Of a stretch of 64,000 nt of DNA, positions 9,189 to 18,021 are shown one piece after another. The notes beneath the pieces were generated by a model. It was not told the origin of the DNA. It saw only the letters and a program-made list of their open reading frames with translations, and did not search any database. The stretch lies in the NCBI RefSeq assembly GCF_009177095.1, contig NZ_AP021861.1:1736001-1800000 (forward strand). Direction: 5' to 3'. Position 1 is the stretch's first letter; each line of letters opens with the position of its first letter. The stretch comes from Lacipirellula parvula (GTDB lineage Bacteria; Planctomycetota; Planctomycetia; Pirellulales; Lacipirellulaceae). A program made the position numbers and the translations under genes.

Positions 9189-9581
9189 GTGATTCGTCAC
9201 GTCTTCAACTACGAATCACGCAGCGAGCCGTTGTTGTCGCGCAACGGCTTTGCGCGGCGGCTTGGCATCAATTTGCTGGCAGCGTTCGTGCTGATCGCGA
9301 TTTCGCTGCTCGCCGGCATGGCGGGGTACCATCACTTCGAGTCGATGGCGTGGATCGACGCCTTTGCTAACGCCTCGATGATTCTCTCCGGGATGGGACC
9401 GCTGCAGCCAATGGAAACGTGGGGCGGCAAATGCTTTGCCGGCTGGTACGCCCTCTACAGCGGTCTGGCGCTGATTCTCATCAGCGGCCTCATCCTCGCG
9501 CCGATTCTACACCGGCTAATGCACCGCTTTCATCTCGATACCGAAGATGATGAAGAGGCAGAAGAACGCGGTTCCAAATAA
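9189..9581 (+). CDS. Small two-helix membrane protein with channel-like pore loop
   Basis: 130 residues from a GTG start at 9189, chosen because AAAGGAAG precedes it by six bases; an upstream TTG (9138) has no such site. There are two hydrophobic segments (about residues 27-47 and 84-106). Between them, ASMILSGMGPLQPMETWGGK sits where two-TM potassium channels have a pore helix and selectivity filter, but the filter TVGYGD is replaced by SGMGPL. The C-terminus APILHRLMHRFHLDTEDDEE is a conserved-looking histidine/acidic tail. From memory, similar small proteins occur widely as unnamed hypotheticals. Ion transport is only inference. Confidence 0.7.
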   Translation: MIRHVFNYESRSEPLLSRNGFARRLGINLLAAFVLIAISLLAGMAGYHHFESMAWIDAFANASMILSGMGPLQPMETWGGKCFAGWYALYSGLALILISGLILAPILHRLMHRFHLDTEDDEEAEERGSK

Positions 9582-9587
9582 CGGCGC

Positions 9588-12500
9588 CTACGCGAGCGTG
9601 ATCAGCAGGTCGCCTGCTTGAACTTGGCTACCCGTGCCGACGTGCACGGTCGCCACTTCGCCGTCGGCGTCGGCGGCGATCGTCGTCTCCATCTTCATCG
9701 CTTCGAGCGTCATCAGCTTTTGCCCCTTGGCGACCTTCTCGCCCGCTTGCACGGCCACCAGCACTACCATGCCCGGCATGCTGGCGCCGATTTGCTTGGC
9801 GTTGTTTGGATCGGCCTTCGCCGACACAGTCGCTTCGTTGACGAGCGACTTGTCGGTGACGGTCACTTCGCGCGGCTGGCCGTTGAGTTCGAAGAAGACG
9901 CCGCGAGTGCCGTCTGCGTGCGGTTCGCCCACGGTGAGGAACTTGATGATCAGCGTCTTGCCCGGCTCAATGTCGACGGCGATTTCCTCTTGCGACTCCA
10001 TGCCGTAGAGGAACACCGGCGTCGGCAGCACGCCCGTGTCGCCATAATGCTGCTGATGCTGAGCGAACTGCTCGAACACCTGCGGATACATGAAGTGCGA
10101 CACGACGTCTTGCGGCGTCGGCTCGCCTTCGGTCAGCTTCGCGATGCTTTCCTTGGCCGCGGCGAAGTCGGCCGACGGCAGCGTGTCGCCGGGGCGGCCT
10201 TCCACCGGTTTCTCGCTGCGGAGAATGCGGGCCTGTACCTCCGGCGGGAAACCGAAGACCGTTTGCCCCATCTTGCCGCCAAGCAGGTCGAGCACCGACC
10301 GCGGGAACGCCAGCTCGCGCTCGCTTGCCATCAAGTCAGTGCAGCTGAGATCGTTCGCCACGAGGAAGAGCGCCATATCGCCGACCGCCTTCGACGTCGG
10401 CGTCACTTTGACGATGTCGCCGAACAGTTGATTGACGTCGGCGTAGACGCGGCAAACTTCCAGCCACCGCGACGCCAAGCCGAGTGCCTGAGCCTGTTGG
10501 AACAGGTTCGTATACTGCCCGCCCGGCATTTCGTGCTGGTAGAGGTCGGCGCCGGCGGCGAGGATCGGGCTTTCGAACGGGGCATAGAACTCGCGGGCCT
10601 CGCGCCAATATTCCGAGATCGCGTCGAGCGCCTCGGCGTTGAGGTTCGACGCCCGCGGCGTGAACCGCAGGCCTTCGACCATCGTGTTGAGGTTCGGCTG
10701 CGACGTGCCGCCCGACATCGAGGCGAGGGCGCCGTCGGCAATGTCGAGGCCGGCCTCTGCCGCGTTGAGGATCGAGGCCGCTTGGACGCCCCCCGTATCG
10801 TGCGTGTGGAAGTGAATCGGAATGCCGATCTCTTCCTTCAGTGCCTTCACGAGCACCGACGCCGCATGCGGCTTGCAAAGGCCCGCCATATCCTTGATCG
10901 CGAGGATGTGGGCGCCCATCTGCTCAAGCTCTTTCGCCAACTCGACGTAATACTTGAGGCTATACTTCGACCGCTTGGGGTTAAGGATGTCGCCGGTGTA
11001 GCAGATCGCCGCTTCGCAAATGGCGTCGGTCTGCTGGACCGCTTCCATCGCGACCCGCATGTTGGGCGTCCAGTTAAGGGCGTCGAAAATGCGGAAGACG
11101 TCGATCCCCGCCGCCGCCGACTCGCGGACGCATTCCCGCACGACATTGTCGGGATAGTTCGCGTAGCCCATGGCGCTCGAGGCGCGGAGCAGCATCTGGA
11201 ACAAGATGTTCGGGATCTTCTTACGCAGCAATTCGAGTCGTTGCCACGGCGATTCCTTGAGGAATCGCATCGAGGTGTCGAAGGTCGCCCCGCCCCACAT
11301 TTCGAGCGAGAAGAGGTCGGCGCAGTTGCGGGCGTAGGCGTCGGCGATCACCGCCAAATCGTAGGTGCGGAACCGCGTCGCCAGTAGCGACTGGTGGGCG
11401 TCGCGCATCGTCGTGTCTGTCCACAACAGCGGCTTCTGCTCTTTGACCCACTTAGTAAACCCGGCGACGCCGAGTTCCTTCAAGCGGTCGCGCGTCCCCT
11501 TGGGGAGCGGCGCGTGCGTATCGGCCTCCGGCAGCACCGCCGGCTCGCGGCGACGAGCGCGGGGCTGGCCCTTCACGATCGCGTTGCCGTTGACGATCAC
11601 GTCGCCGATGTAGGTGAGCAGCCGCGTCGCCCGATCGCGGCGTGGGACGAAATCGAAGAGCGACGGCGTCTCGTCGATGAACCGCGTCGTGCAGTCGCCC
11701 GCAACGAACGTCTGATCGGTGATCAGCCGAGTGAGAAACGGAATGTTCGTCTTCACGCCGCGAATGCGGAACTCTTGCAGGCAGCGCTCCATGCGGTGCG
11801 TCGCGTCGACGAACGTGCGGCCCCACGCACTCACCTTCACCAGCAGCGAATCGTAGTAGGGGAAGACGACCGCACCGGAAAACGCCGTCCCCGCGTCGAG
11901 CCGCACGCCCATGCCGCCGGCCGACCGGTAGTGAGTGACGCGGCCGTAGTCGGGCATGAAGCGATTCGAAGGATCTTCGGTGGTCACGCGGCACTGAATC
12001 GCAAAGCCGGTCGTCTCGACGGCCGACTGCGCAGGAATGCCGATCGCCGCATTACTGAGCGGTTCGCCCTGCGCAATGAGAATCTGCGAGCGGACGATGT
12101 CGATGCCGGTCACTTCTTCGGTGACCGTGTGTTCGACCTGAATCCGCGGATTCACTTCGATGAAGTAAAGCTCGTTCGTGTCGGCATCAACCAGGAACTC
12201 GACCGTGCCGGCGTTGTCGTACTTCACCGCGGCGCCGATTTGCACCGCGGCTTCGCAGAGACGTTCGCGCACACCCTGCGGCAGGTTCGGCGCGGGGGCA
12301 ATTTCGACGACCTTTTGATGTCGCCGCTGCACCGAGCAATCACGCTCGAACAGATGGACGAGATTGCCATGCTTGTCGCCAAGGAGTTGCACCTCGATGT
12401 GGCGGGCTCGTTTGATGAACTTCTCGACGAAAATGTCGGGACTGCCGAACGCGGTAAGCGATTCGCGACGGGCCGATTCAAACGAATCGGCAAAGTCTTT

Positions 12501-13031
12501 CGCATCGTTGACGACGCGCATGCCGCGCCCGCCGCCGCCGTGGGCCGCCTTCAAGATAATCGGGAAGCCGAGCTTCTCGGCAGTTTTCAAACCATCGGCC
12601 GCGTCGACGATCGGCTTGTCGCTCCCGCCGAGGACCGGCACGCCGATCCGCACGGCCACTTCGCGAGCCTTGATCTTGTCGCCGAGCGTCTCGAGTAGTT
12701 CGACCCGCGGACCAACGAAGATGATGCCGGCGTCGGCGCAGGCCTGGGCGAACTTCGGGTTCTCCGACAGGAAGCCGTAGCCAGGGTGGATCGCGTCGAT
12801 GTCGTGCTGCTTCGCCAGCGCGATCACGCCGTCGATGTTGAGGTACGACTGCAGCGGCTGCCCTTCCTTGCCCACCGGGTAGGCCTCGTCCGCTTTGAAG
12901 CGGTGGAGAGCGTAGCGATCCTCGTGCGAGTACATCGCCACGGTGCGGATGCCGAGTTCGTGGGCGCTGCGGAAGACGCGGATGGCGATTTCGCTGCGAT
13001 TGGCGGCGAGGAGTCTGCGGATTGGTTTCAT
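9588..13031 (-). CDS. pyc: Pyruvate carboxylase
   Basis: Biotin enzyme carboxylating pyruvate to oxaloacetate (anaplerosis, gluconeogenesis). Start set at the ATG at 13031 (MKPIRRLLAANRSEIAIRVF), giving 1147 residues, the normal Pyc length; the 53 codons upstream look non-coding. The biotin carboxylase domain is residues 1 to about 450, with an ATP-grasp glycine loop (HGGGGRGMRV) and EVNPRIQVEHTVTEE. The carboxyltransferase domain begins near 540 (WTDTTMRDAHQSLLATRFRT) and contains the metal-site HFHTHDTGG. The biotinyl domain is at the C-terminus with EAMKMET (lysine near 1114). It is one uninterrupted chain, not split into subunits as in some bacteria. Monocistronic by spacing. Confidence 0.98.
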   Translation of the reverse strand: MKPIRRLLAANRSEIAIRVFRSAHELGIRTVAMYSHEDRYALHRFKADEAYPVGKEGQPLQSYLNIDGVIALAKQHDIDAIHPGYGFLSENPKFAQACADAGIIFVGPRVELLETLGDKIKAREVAVRIGVPVLGGSDKPIVDAADGLKTAEKLGFPIILKAAHGGGGRGMRVVNDAKDFADSFESARRESLTAFGSPDIFVEKFIKRARHIEVQLLGDKHGNLVHLFERDCSVQRRHQKVVEIAPAPNLPQGVRERLCEAAVQIGAAVKYDNAGTVEFLVDADTNELYFIEVNPRIQVEHTVTEEVTGIDIVRSQILIAQGEPLSNAAIGIPAQSAVETTGFAIQCRVTTEDPSNRFMPDYGRVTHYRSAGGMGVRLDAGTAFSGAVVFPYYDSLLVKVSAWGRTFVDATHRMERCLQEFRIRGVKTNIPFLTRLITDQTFVAGDCTTRFIDETPSLFDFVPRRDRATRLLTYIGDVIVNGNAIVKGQPRARRREPAVLPEADTHAPLPKGTRDRLKELGVAGFTKWVKEQKPLLWTDTTMRDAHQSLLATRFRTYDLAVIADAYARNCADLFSLEMWGGATFDTSMRFLKESPWQRLELLRKKIPNILFQMLLRASSAMGYANYPDNVVRECVRESAAAGIDVFRIFDALNWTPNMRVAMEAVQQTDAICEAAICYTGDILNPKRSKYSLKYYVELAKELEQMGAHILAIKDMAGLCKPHAASVLVKALKEEIGIPIHFHTHDTGGVQAASILNAAEAGLDIADGALASMSGGTSQPNLNTMVEGLRFTPRASNLNAEALDAISEYWREAREFYAPFESPILAAGADLYQHEMPGGQYTNLFQQAQALGLASRWLEVCRVYADVNQLFGDIVKVTPTSKAVGDMALFLVANDLSCTDLMASERELAFPRSVLDLLGGKMGQTVFGFPPEVQARILRSEKPVEGRPGDTLPSADFAAAKESIAKLTEGEPTPQDVVSHFMYPQVFEQFAQHQQHYGDTGVLPTPVFLYGMESQEEIAVDIEPGKTLIIKFLTVGEPHADGTRGVFFELNGQPREVTVTDKSLVNEATVSAKADPNNAKQIGASMPGMVVLVAVQAGEKVAKGQKLMTLEAMKMETTIAADADGEVATVHVGTGSQVQAGDLLITLA

Positions 13032-13156
13032 GTGGCGAGAAGCAGTGGCGGCGAGAATTCGAAAAGGCGACCCGTGATTGTCGCATGCTGAGAGCGAATT
13101 TTCGAGGAGGTCTCTGGACGAGATTGGCGTCGATACCGCTCGCTGCCGCTGCGCTT

Positions 13157-13243
13157 TAGCCTCGGGCTTCGCCCGGGGGTGGGTTGCCATTCCGCGATGC
13201 GTTACCTCACGTAGCGCGACCCCCGGGCGGAGCCCGGGGCTAG
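13157..13243. repeat. Palindromic intergenic repeat, family A, copy 1
   Basis: 87 bases flanked by TAG...CTAG ends, with large inverted arms: TAGCCTCGGGCTTCGCCCGG on the left and ACCCCCGGGCGGAGCCCGGG on the right, each arm also self-complementary. A second copy of exactly the same length lies at 22722-22808. This is REP/MITE-like sequence upstream of pyc; the centres of the two copies differ, so the arms are what is conserved. Confidence 0.75.
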
Positions 13244-13267
13244 AGCGAGGCAGCGATTTGCCATGGA

Positions 13268-13296
13268 GCTCCGGCGGGTCGTTGACCCGCGGCTAC
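13268..13296. repeat. Palindromic repeat, family B, copy 1 (contains a stop codon)
   Basis: GCTCCGGCGGGTCGTTGACC followed by CGCGGCTAC; an inner hairpin pairs CGGGTC with GACCCG. Read on the minus strand it begins GTAGCCGCGG, and its TAG is the stop codon of the gene ending at 13293. Other copies are at 14786-14830, 16643-16670 and 16782-16810. Confidence 0.75.
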
Positions 13297-14762
13297 AGGC
13301 TGGCTTGCACGCGGTGTTGCTCGGCGAGGGCGTAGTCGACGAGGCGGCCGCAGAATTCGTCGGCGGTTTTGATCGGCTCGCGTTGTAGCGGTTCCACGAG
13401 GTAGGCAAGCCGCAGCAGGTCGTCGCCGGCCAGCGCGTGGCAGGGGGCGACGCCTAAGAATCCGAACCCCTCTTCCTCCAACGCTTCTGCGACGGACGGC
13501 GTCGCGGGATCGCTTAGCGGCAGTTCCGCGTAAACGACTTCGGCGTGCGAGCGTTCGACGATCTCGCGTTTCGCGTGGCGAATTTGGTGAGCCGTATCGC
13601 CGCCGAGCAGTTCCGCGCGGATCGTGGCATGCGTCGCCGAGATCGAGATGCGGATGGCGCCGTGGCCGGCAGCTTTAGACGCCGGCCCGAAAGTCGCCGC
13701 GGCGCCGAGCTTTGCGTAAATTTCCGCGACGATCGGCTGATGACGCTCGGGGACGAAGATCGTCCGCGGCAGCGGCTCAGTGAGCCAGTGGAAGAACATC
13801 AAACAAGTGATACGCTGCGGCAAGTCCGTCGAAATGTTGCGGAACTGCTGGGTGCGGGGGGCGATCGCCAGATCGACGCAGCAGAGGCGGCCGTCGTGGC
13901 TGATGTTCGACTGCTGAGTGCGCGTGTGAACCGCCACCGCGTCGGCGAACCAACCGAGGAGTTCCAAGCGTGCAGCTTCGGCGAGCGCTGCTTCCTTCAT
14001 GCGGTCGAGCAGCCCGCGACTGCGATGCGACGGGTCGACGACCGCTTGTCCCCCTTCGACCACCGGTCCGTCGACGCCGCGCTCCAGGGCATAATGGCCT
14101 ACGACGATTCCACCTGCTCCCACGGCGACGAACGAAATCACCGTGCCGGCGGCGTCTTGCGCGGCGACGCGGTCGGGGTAGTAGACGTCTTCATTAAGGT
14201 AAGTGTTGCCGTAGGCGCGGTACATCAACTGCGAGACTTGCACCGCCTCTTCAGGCCGCATGCGGCGAATTTCGTACTCTTGAGGCGGAGCGAGCGGCGC
14301 TTCGGCGTTAAACGGCGTCAATTCAGCCGCACCGTCGCTATCGGCGATATGACTGTCGTGCAGCCACTTGATGATCTGAATCGCTTTCCCCTCGCGGCCG
14401 AAGCCGATCCAGTGGATCTCGTCGACGGCCTCCAAGCCGGGCCATGCCAGTGAATGGACGCCGGCGGGTTGCGCCGCATCGTGCAGACGGCGTTCGAGCG
14501 CGGCGACGTCTTGGGGCAGGCCGTAGTCGCGGATGCGAAATTCGAGTCTCCCATTTTCTTCGGTCACGCGCAGTTTCACTTCGCCTGCTTCGCCGTCGGG
14601 GTAGGCGTTCGCGATTGCATTCTCAGCCGCCGCGAAGATGCACTGCGCCAGCTTGTCGGCCGTCGCGTCGTCGAACGGGTACTGGCGGAGCGTCTCGCGA
14701 ACAAAAGCGTTGAGCGCCGGCAGCGTCCGCGGGGTGTTCGAGAAGAGAAGCTGAAGTTGCAT
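13293..14762 (-). CDS. HATPase (anti-sigma-kinase type) fused to GNAT acetyltransferase
   Basis: 489 residues. The first ~125 residues have the features of a GHKL/HATPase_c_2 domain of anti-sigma-factor kinases: an N-box-like AAENAIANAY near residue 45 and a G1-like RIRDYGLP near residue 77. After a linker, EYEIRRMRPEEAVQVSQLMY starts a GNAT-type acetyltransferase fold, with VVDPSHRSRGLLDRM (about residues 242-256) as the acetyl-CoA loop. The C-terminal third also looks GNAT-like in layout but has no clear motif. The architecture suggests a signalling protein combining serine-kinase/anti-sigma action with acylation, but neither target is visible. The stop codon lies inside a family B repeat. 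Confidence 0.72.
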   Translation of the reverse strand: MQLQLLFSNTPRTLPALNAFVRETLRQYPFDDATADKLAQCIFAAAENAIANAYPDGEAGEVKLRVTEENGRLEFRIRDYGLPQDVAALERRLHDAAQPAGVHSLAWPGLEAVDEIHWIGFGREGKAIQIIKWLHDSHIADSDGAAELTPFNAEAPLAPPQEYEIRRMRPEEAVQVSQLMYRAYGNTYLNEDVYYPDRVAAQDAAGTVISFVAVGAGGIVVGHYALERGVDGPVVEGGQAVVDPSHRSRGLLDRMKEAALAEAARLELLGWFADAVAVHTRTQQSNISHDGRLCCVDLAIAPRTQQFRNISTDLPQRITCLMFFHWLTEPLPRTIFVPERHQPIVAEIYAKLGAAATFGPASKAAGHGAIRISISATHATIRAELLGGDTAHQIRHAKREIVERSHAEVVYAELPLSDPATPSVAEALEEEGFGFLGVAPCHALAGDDLLRLAYLVEPLQREPIKTADEFCGRLVDYALAEQHRVQASL

Positions 14763-14785
14763 GCGAATGGCTGGGGTTGAATTCG

Positions 14786-14830
14786 GTAGCCGCGGGTCAA
14801 CGACCCGCCGGAGCGGTGAGCCGCGGCTAC
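14786..14830. repeat. Palindromic repeat, family B, copy 2 (contains a stop codon)
   Basis: A full arm (GTAGCCGCGGGTCAACGACC continuing CGCCGGAGC, 14786-14814) is followed after five bases by the partial inverted arm GCCGCGGCTAC (14820-14830). The CTA at 14827-14829 is the TAG stop codon, on the minus strand, of the symporter gene. Confidence 0.75.
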
Positions 14831-16617
14831 TCTTGTTGCAAGTTTAGGTTACGGGAGATGATCGCGGCGCAGACGCAGGCGAGGGCGAGCAAGCCGGCTC
14901 CGGGAAGCCAGTTTTTGAACACCAAGTGCCCGATGCCGAAGAGCGACGAGTAAATCAGCGTGCAGCCGACGATCCAATTGGCGAACTGCAGGCCGATGCT
15001 TTCGCTGGGTTTGGCATGGGCGGGATTCACGAGCGGGCGAACCGGCGCCCAACCTGGGCCTGCCGGGCGGACTTGTTCGTAGAAGGCAATCAGCTTCGCC
15101 TGCGGCTCGGGGCCGGTGAGGTAGGTGACGGCGACCCACGCAATCGTCGTCACGATCACCGTCGTCAGCAGAATGTAAGCGAACTCTTGCTCGTCGTTCG
15201 AACGCCACTGCAGCGGTCCGAGTTGCAGGAAGAGCGAAACGCTCGCCGCGACGACCATCGCTGCGACTTCCGACCAAGCATTAATCCGCCACCAATACCA
15301 ACGCAGTAAGTAAACCGTTCCGGTGCCGGCCCCGGTGACGAGCAGCAGCTTCCAGGCGTCTTTGATCCCTTTCTCGTGCAGTCGCAGGTAATAGGTGACG
15401 AGCAGCGAGACGATCATGATCAGCACGGTCGCCAGTTGTGAGGCAAAGACGTAGTGCCGCTCGCTCGCGCTACGTTTGACGAAGGCGCGGTAGAAGTCAT
15501 TGATGACGTACGAGGCGCCCCAGTTGAGATGCGTGGCGATCGTCGACATGTAAGCGGCGGCAAATCCCGCGATCATGAAGCCTCGCAGACGTGGCGGAAA
15601 AATGTCGGGGTTCATGAACATCGCGATGTAGCTTGCCTCGCGATCTTTGCTGGCGGCGAGTTCGGGCGAGAGGATGAGCGCGGCGAGCGCCGTCAAAATC
15701 CACGGCCACGGCCGCAACGCGTAGTGGGCGACGTTGAACCACAGCGTTGCCAACACACCGTGGCGTTCGTCCTTCGCGGAAAAAATTCGCTGCGCAACGT
15801 ACCCGCCGCCGCCCGGTTCGGAACCGGGATACCAACTCGCCCACCAGCTCACCGCGAGATAGGTGCCGAGCGCGACGGCCGGCAGCCAAGCGGAGTTGAG
15901 CGGCGGCAGGAAATCGAGCCGCGAGCCGCTCCGGCCGCTCGCCCCGTCGAGGGCGATAATCTTCTCTTGCAGCGCATCAACGCCACCCGCGGCCTGCACG
16001 GCGTAGTAAGCGAGCAAGATGACCATCGTCATCTTGAGCGCAAACTGCAGCATGTCGGTCACTAACACGCCCCACAAACCTGCAAGCGTCGTGTAGAACG
16101 CAGTGAAAACGAGGATGCCGACGAGGATGTAGAGCGCCGTCCGATCGTCGACGCCGAGGCTGGTTCGCAAGATGGTGAGCATCGCCAGGTTCACCCAGCC
16201 GAGGATGATGCAGTTGATCGGAATGCCGAGGTAGAGGGCGCGAAACCCGCGCAGAAACGCCGCCGGCTTCCCTGAGTAGCGTAGCTGTGCGAACTCGACG
16301 TCGGTCATCACGCGGCTGCGGCGCCACAGCCGGGCGAAAAAGAAGACGGTCATCATGCCGCTCATCACCAGGTTCCACCACAGCCAGTTCCCCGCGATGC
16401 CGTTGTCGATGACCATGCCGGTCACTGCGAGCGGCGTGTCGGCGGCGAAGGTCGTGGCGACCATCGACGTGCCGGCCAGCCACCAAGGGGCGTTGCGACC
16501 CGAGAGGAAAAACTCGCCAACGTCGCCGCCGGCGCGGCGGGCGTAGTAGAGGCCAATGGCCAAGTTGGCGGCAAAGTAGAGGGCGATGACGGTCCAGTCA
16601 AACGGCGTAAGCGTCAT
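14827..16617 (-). CDS. Sodium:solute symporter family transporter
   Basis: Inner-membrane secondary transporter of the SSS family, 596 residues and about 13-14 hydrophobic segments. The N-terminus FDWTVIALYFAANLAIGLYY, followed by DVGEFFLSGRNAPWWLAGTS and TFAADTPLAVTGM, is the typical TM1-TM2 start with the family's F-F-L-x-G-R motif. It is longer at the C-terminus than the core 10-helix unit. Substrates in the family include sugars, amino acids, vitamins and ions; none can be chosen here. Flanked on both sides by family B repeats, one of which supplies its stop codon. Confidence 0.9.
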   Translation of the reverse strand: MTLTPFDWTVIALYFAANLAIGLYYARRAGGDVGEFFLSGRNAPWWLAGTSMVATTFAADTPLAVTGMVIDNGIAGNWLWWNLVMSGMMTVFFFARLWRRSRVMTDVEFAQLRYSGKPAAFLRGFRALYLGIPINCIILGWVNLAMLTILRTSLGVDDRTALYILVGILVFTAFYTTLAGLWGVLVTDMLQFALKMTMVILLAYYAVQAAGGVDALQEKIIALDGASGRSGSRLDFLPPLNSAWLPAVALGTYLAVSWWASWYPGSEPGGGGYVAQRIFSAKDERHGVLATLWFNVAHYALRPWPWILTALAALILSPELAASKDREASYIAMFMNPDIFPPRLRGFMIAGFAAAYMSTIATHLNWGASYVINDFYRAFVKRSASERHYVFASQLATVLIMIVSLLVTYYLRLHEKGIKDAWKLLLVTGAGTGTVYLLRWYWWRINAWSEVAAMVVAASVSLFLQLGPLQWRSNDEQEFAYILLTTVIVTTIAWVAVTYLTGPEPQAKLIAFYEQVRPAGPGWAPVRPLVNPAHAKPSESIGLQFANWIVGCTLIYSSLFGIGHLVFKNWLPGAGLLALACVCAAIISRNLNLQQE

Positions 16618-16642
16618 GGGGCCTCGCGTCGAGCATGGTCAG

Positions 16643-16670
16643 GTAGCCGCGGGTCTACGACCCGCCGGAG
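16643..16670. repeat. Palindromic repeat, family B, copy 3
   Basis: GTAGCCGCGGGTCTACGACC followed by CGCCGGAG. With the oppositely oriented copy at 16782-16810 it bounds a 168-base segment, which gives a MITE-like layout between the symporter and the ABC permease. Confidence 0.7.
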
Positions 16671-16781
16671 TGGCGACGATTGGACGTTTGACCGCCGCCG
16701 ATCTCGCGTTTATCGTCGGGCCTACTTTAGCATGTTCGCGCGCTGATGCAGCCTCTGGCGGCGGAGAATCGTTCGGCGTCC

Positions 16782-16810
16782 GCTCCGGCGGCTCGTTGAG
16801 CCGCGGCTAC
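16782..16810. repeat. Palindromic repeat, family B, copy 4 (contains a stop codon)
   Basis: GCTCCGGCGGCTCGTTGAGC followed by CGCGGCTAC. The CTA at 16807-16809 is the minus-strand TAG stop of the ABC permease. Compared with copy 1, both arms of the inner hairpin carry compensating changes (GGGTC/GACCC to GGCTC/GAGCC), so the pairing is conserved. Confidence 0.75.
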
Positions 16811-17982
16811 ACTTCGCGGAGGGCGTCGACGACTTTCATGCGGACGGCGCGGAAGGCGGGCAGGAAGCCGCCGATGAGGCCCATCACCACGGCCAGGAGG
16901 ATGCCCTGCAGGAGGATCATCGGGCCGAAATCAAACGAGAAGGCGACTTCCGTGAATGTGCCGGGGTTCATCGTGCCTGTTTGAATGCCGCCAAGCAGGA
17001 AGTTGACGCCGAGCGCCGCCAGACAGCCGAGAGCGGCGCCGGTGACGCAGAGCAGCAGCGACTCGAGCATGAACGCGAAGAGAATGCTAAAGCGGCCGAA
17101 ACCGAGGGCGCGAAGCGTACCGATCTCGCGAGCGCGTGACGCGATGGCCCCGTACATCGTGTTCGCGACGGCGAACATTGCGCCGACCGTCAACACGAAA
17201 GCGATGATGTAGCCGACGAACTTGATCAGGCTGCTTTGGGCGGCCTGCTCGGCGTAGTACTGCTTTTCCGTGAGCGCTCCGAGATCGATCTGCTCGTCGT
17301 TCTTAATGTGGTTAATCAGCCGTTCTTGATCAGCTGCGCTGGCTGCACGGAACTGCATGCTCGACATTGCCCCGGTTCGCTTGGCGATCTGCGCGAGCAC
17401 TGCCTGGTCCGTCCAAATTTCCGATTCGACCGCTCCGCCGCCGGCTTCAAAGATGCCGACAACCTCGAACTCGGCGCCATCCACCTTGAACTTGTCGCCC
17501 AGGCCAAGATCCTGGAAGCGGTTCGCCATGGCGCGGCTGACAATCGCTTCCCGCACTCCCTCTTTAAACTCGCGGCCTTCGACGATTGTCATTTCTTTGC
17601 GTAGCGCACGCGAGACGCTGTCGACGCCGCGAACGGAGACGTTCACTTTGATTTCCGCGCCGCGCCGCGGCAAATACGCGAAGACGACCAGTTCTGAAGC
17701 GGCCAGCGGCGTGCCGGCGGCATTCGTCGCAATGCCCTTCAGCGCTTTGATCTCGCGCGCAGCGGACTCGGTGACGGCGCTCACCGCCTCGGAGGTGGAA
17801 CCTTTCCGCAGGACGATCACGTCGAGCGGCTCGGCGGCGATTTCGAGCGTTTTGTCGAGACCTGACGACAAGCCAAACGCAAAAATGCTGGCCCACACGA
17901 CCATCGCGATGCCAAAGATGGTCATCAGTGAGCCGACCTTGCGGGCGCGGAGACTGCGAACGTTGTATTTAAGCGGAACCAT
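16807..17982 (-). CDS. ABC transporter permease, FtsX/MacB type (second permease)
   Basis: 391 residues. One N-terminal membrane segment (about 20-40, after VRSLRARKVGSLMTIFGIAM), a ~220-residue extracytoplasmic domain of MacB periplasmic-core type, then three C-terminal membrane segments, with YGAIASRAREIGTLRALGF as the FtsX-family coupling helix. It is probably the partner of the adjacent permease (39 bases away), ATPase and adaptor in a tripartite export or lipoprotein/peptide-release system. Substrate unknown. Its stop codon is in a family B repeat. Confidence 0.9.
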   Translation of the reverse strand: MVPLKYNVRSLRARKVGSLMTIFGIAMVVWASIFAFGLSSGLDKTLEIAAEPLDVIVLRKGSTSEAVSAVTESAAREIKALKGIATNAAGTPLAASELVVFAYLPRRGAEIKVNVSVRGVDSVSRALRKEMTIVEGREFKEGVREAIVSRAMANRFQDLGLGDKFKVDGAEFEVVGIFEAGGGAVESEIWTDQAVLAQIAKRTGAMSSMQFRAASAADQERLINHIKNDEQIDLGALTEKQYYAEQAAQSSLIKFVGYIIAFVLTVGAMFAVANTMYGAIASRAREIGTLRALGFGRFSILFAFMLESLLLCVTGAALGCLAALGVNFLLGGIQTGTMNPGTFTEVAFSFDFGPMILLQGILLAVVMGLIGGFLPAFRAVRMKVVDALREV

Positions 17983-18021
17983 GGCGGCTACCGGAGAATG
18001 AATGCGGTGGGCGAGTCGAAA

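Noticed and set aside
9618-11387. 589-residue plus-strand open frame
   Set aside because: It lies wholly opposite pyruvate carboxylase, is rich in Arg/His/Val as antisense frames in GC-rich genes are, and has no motif.
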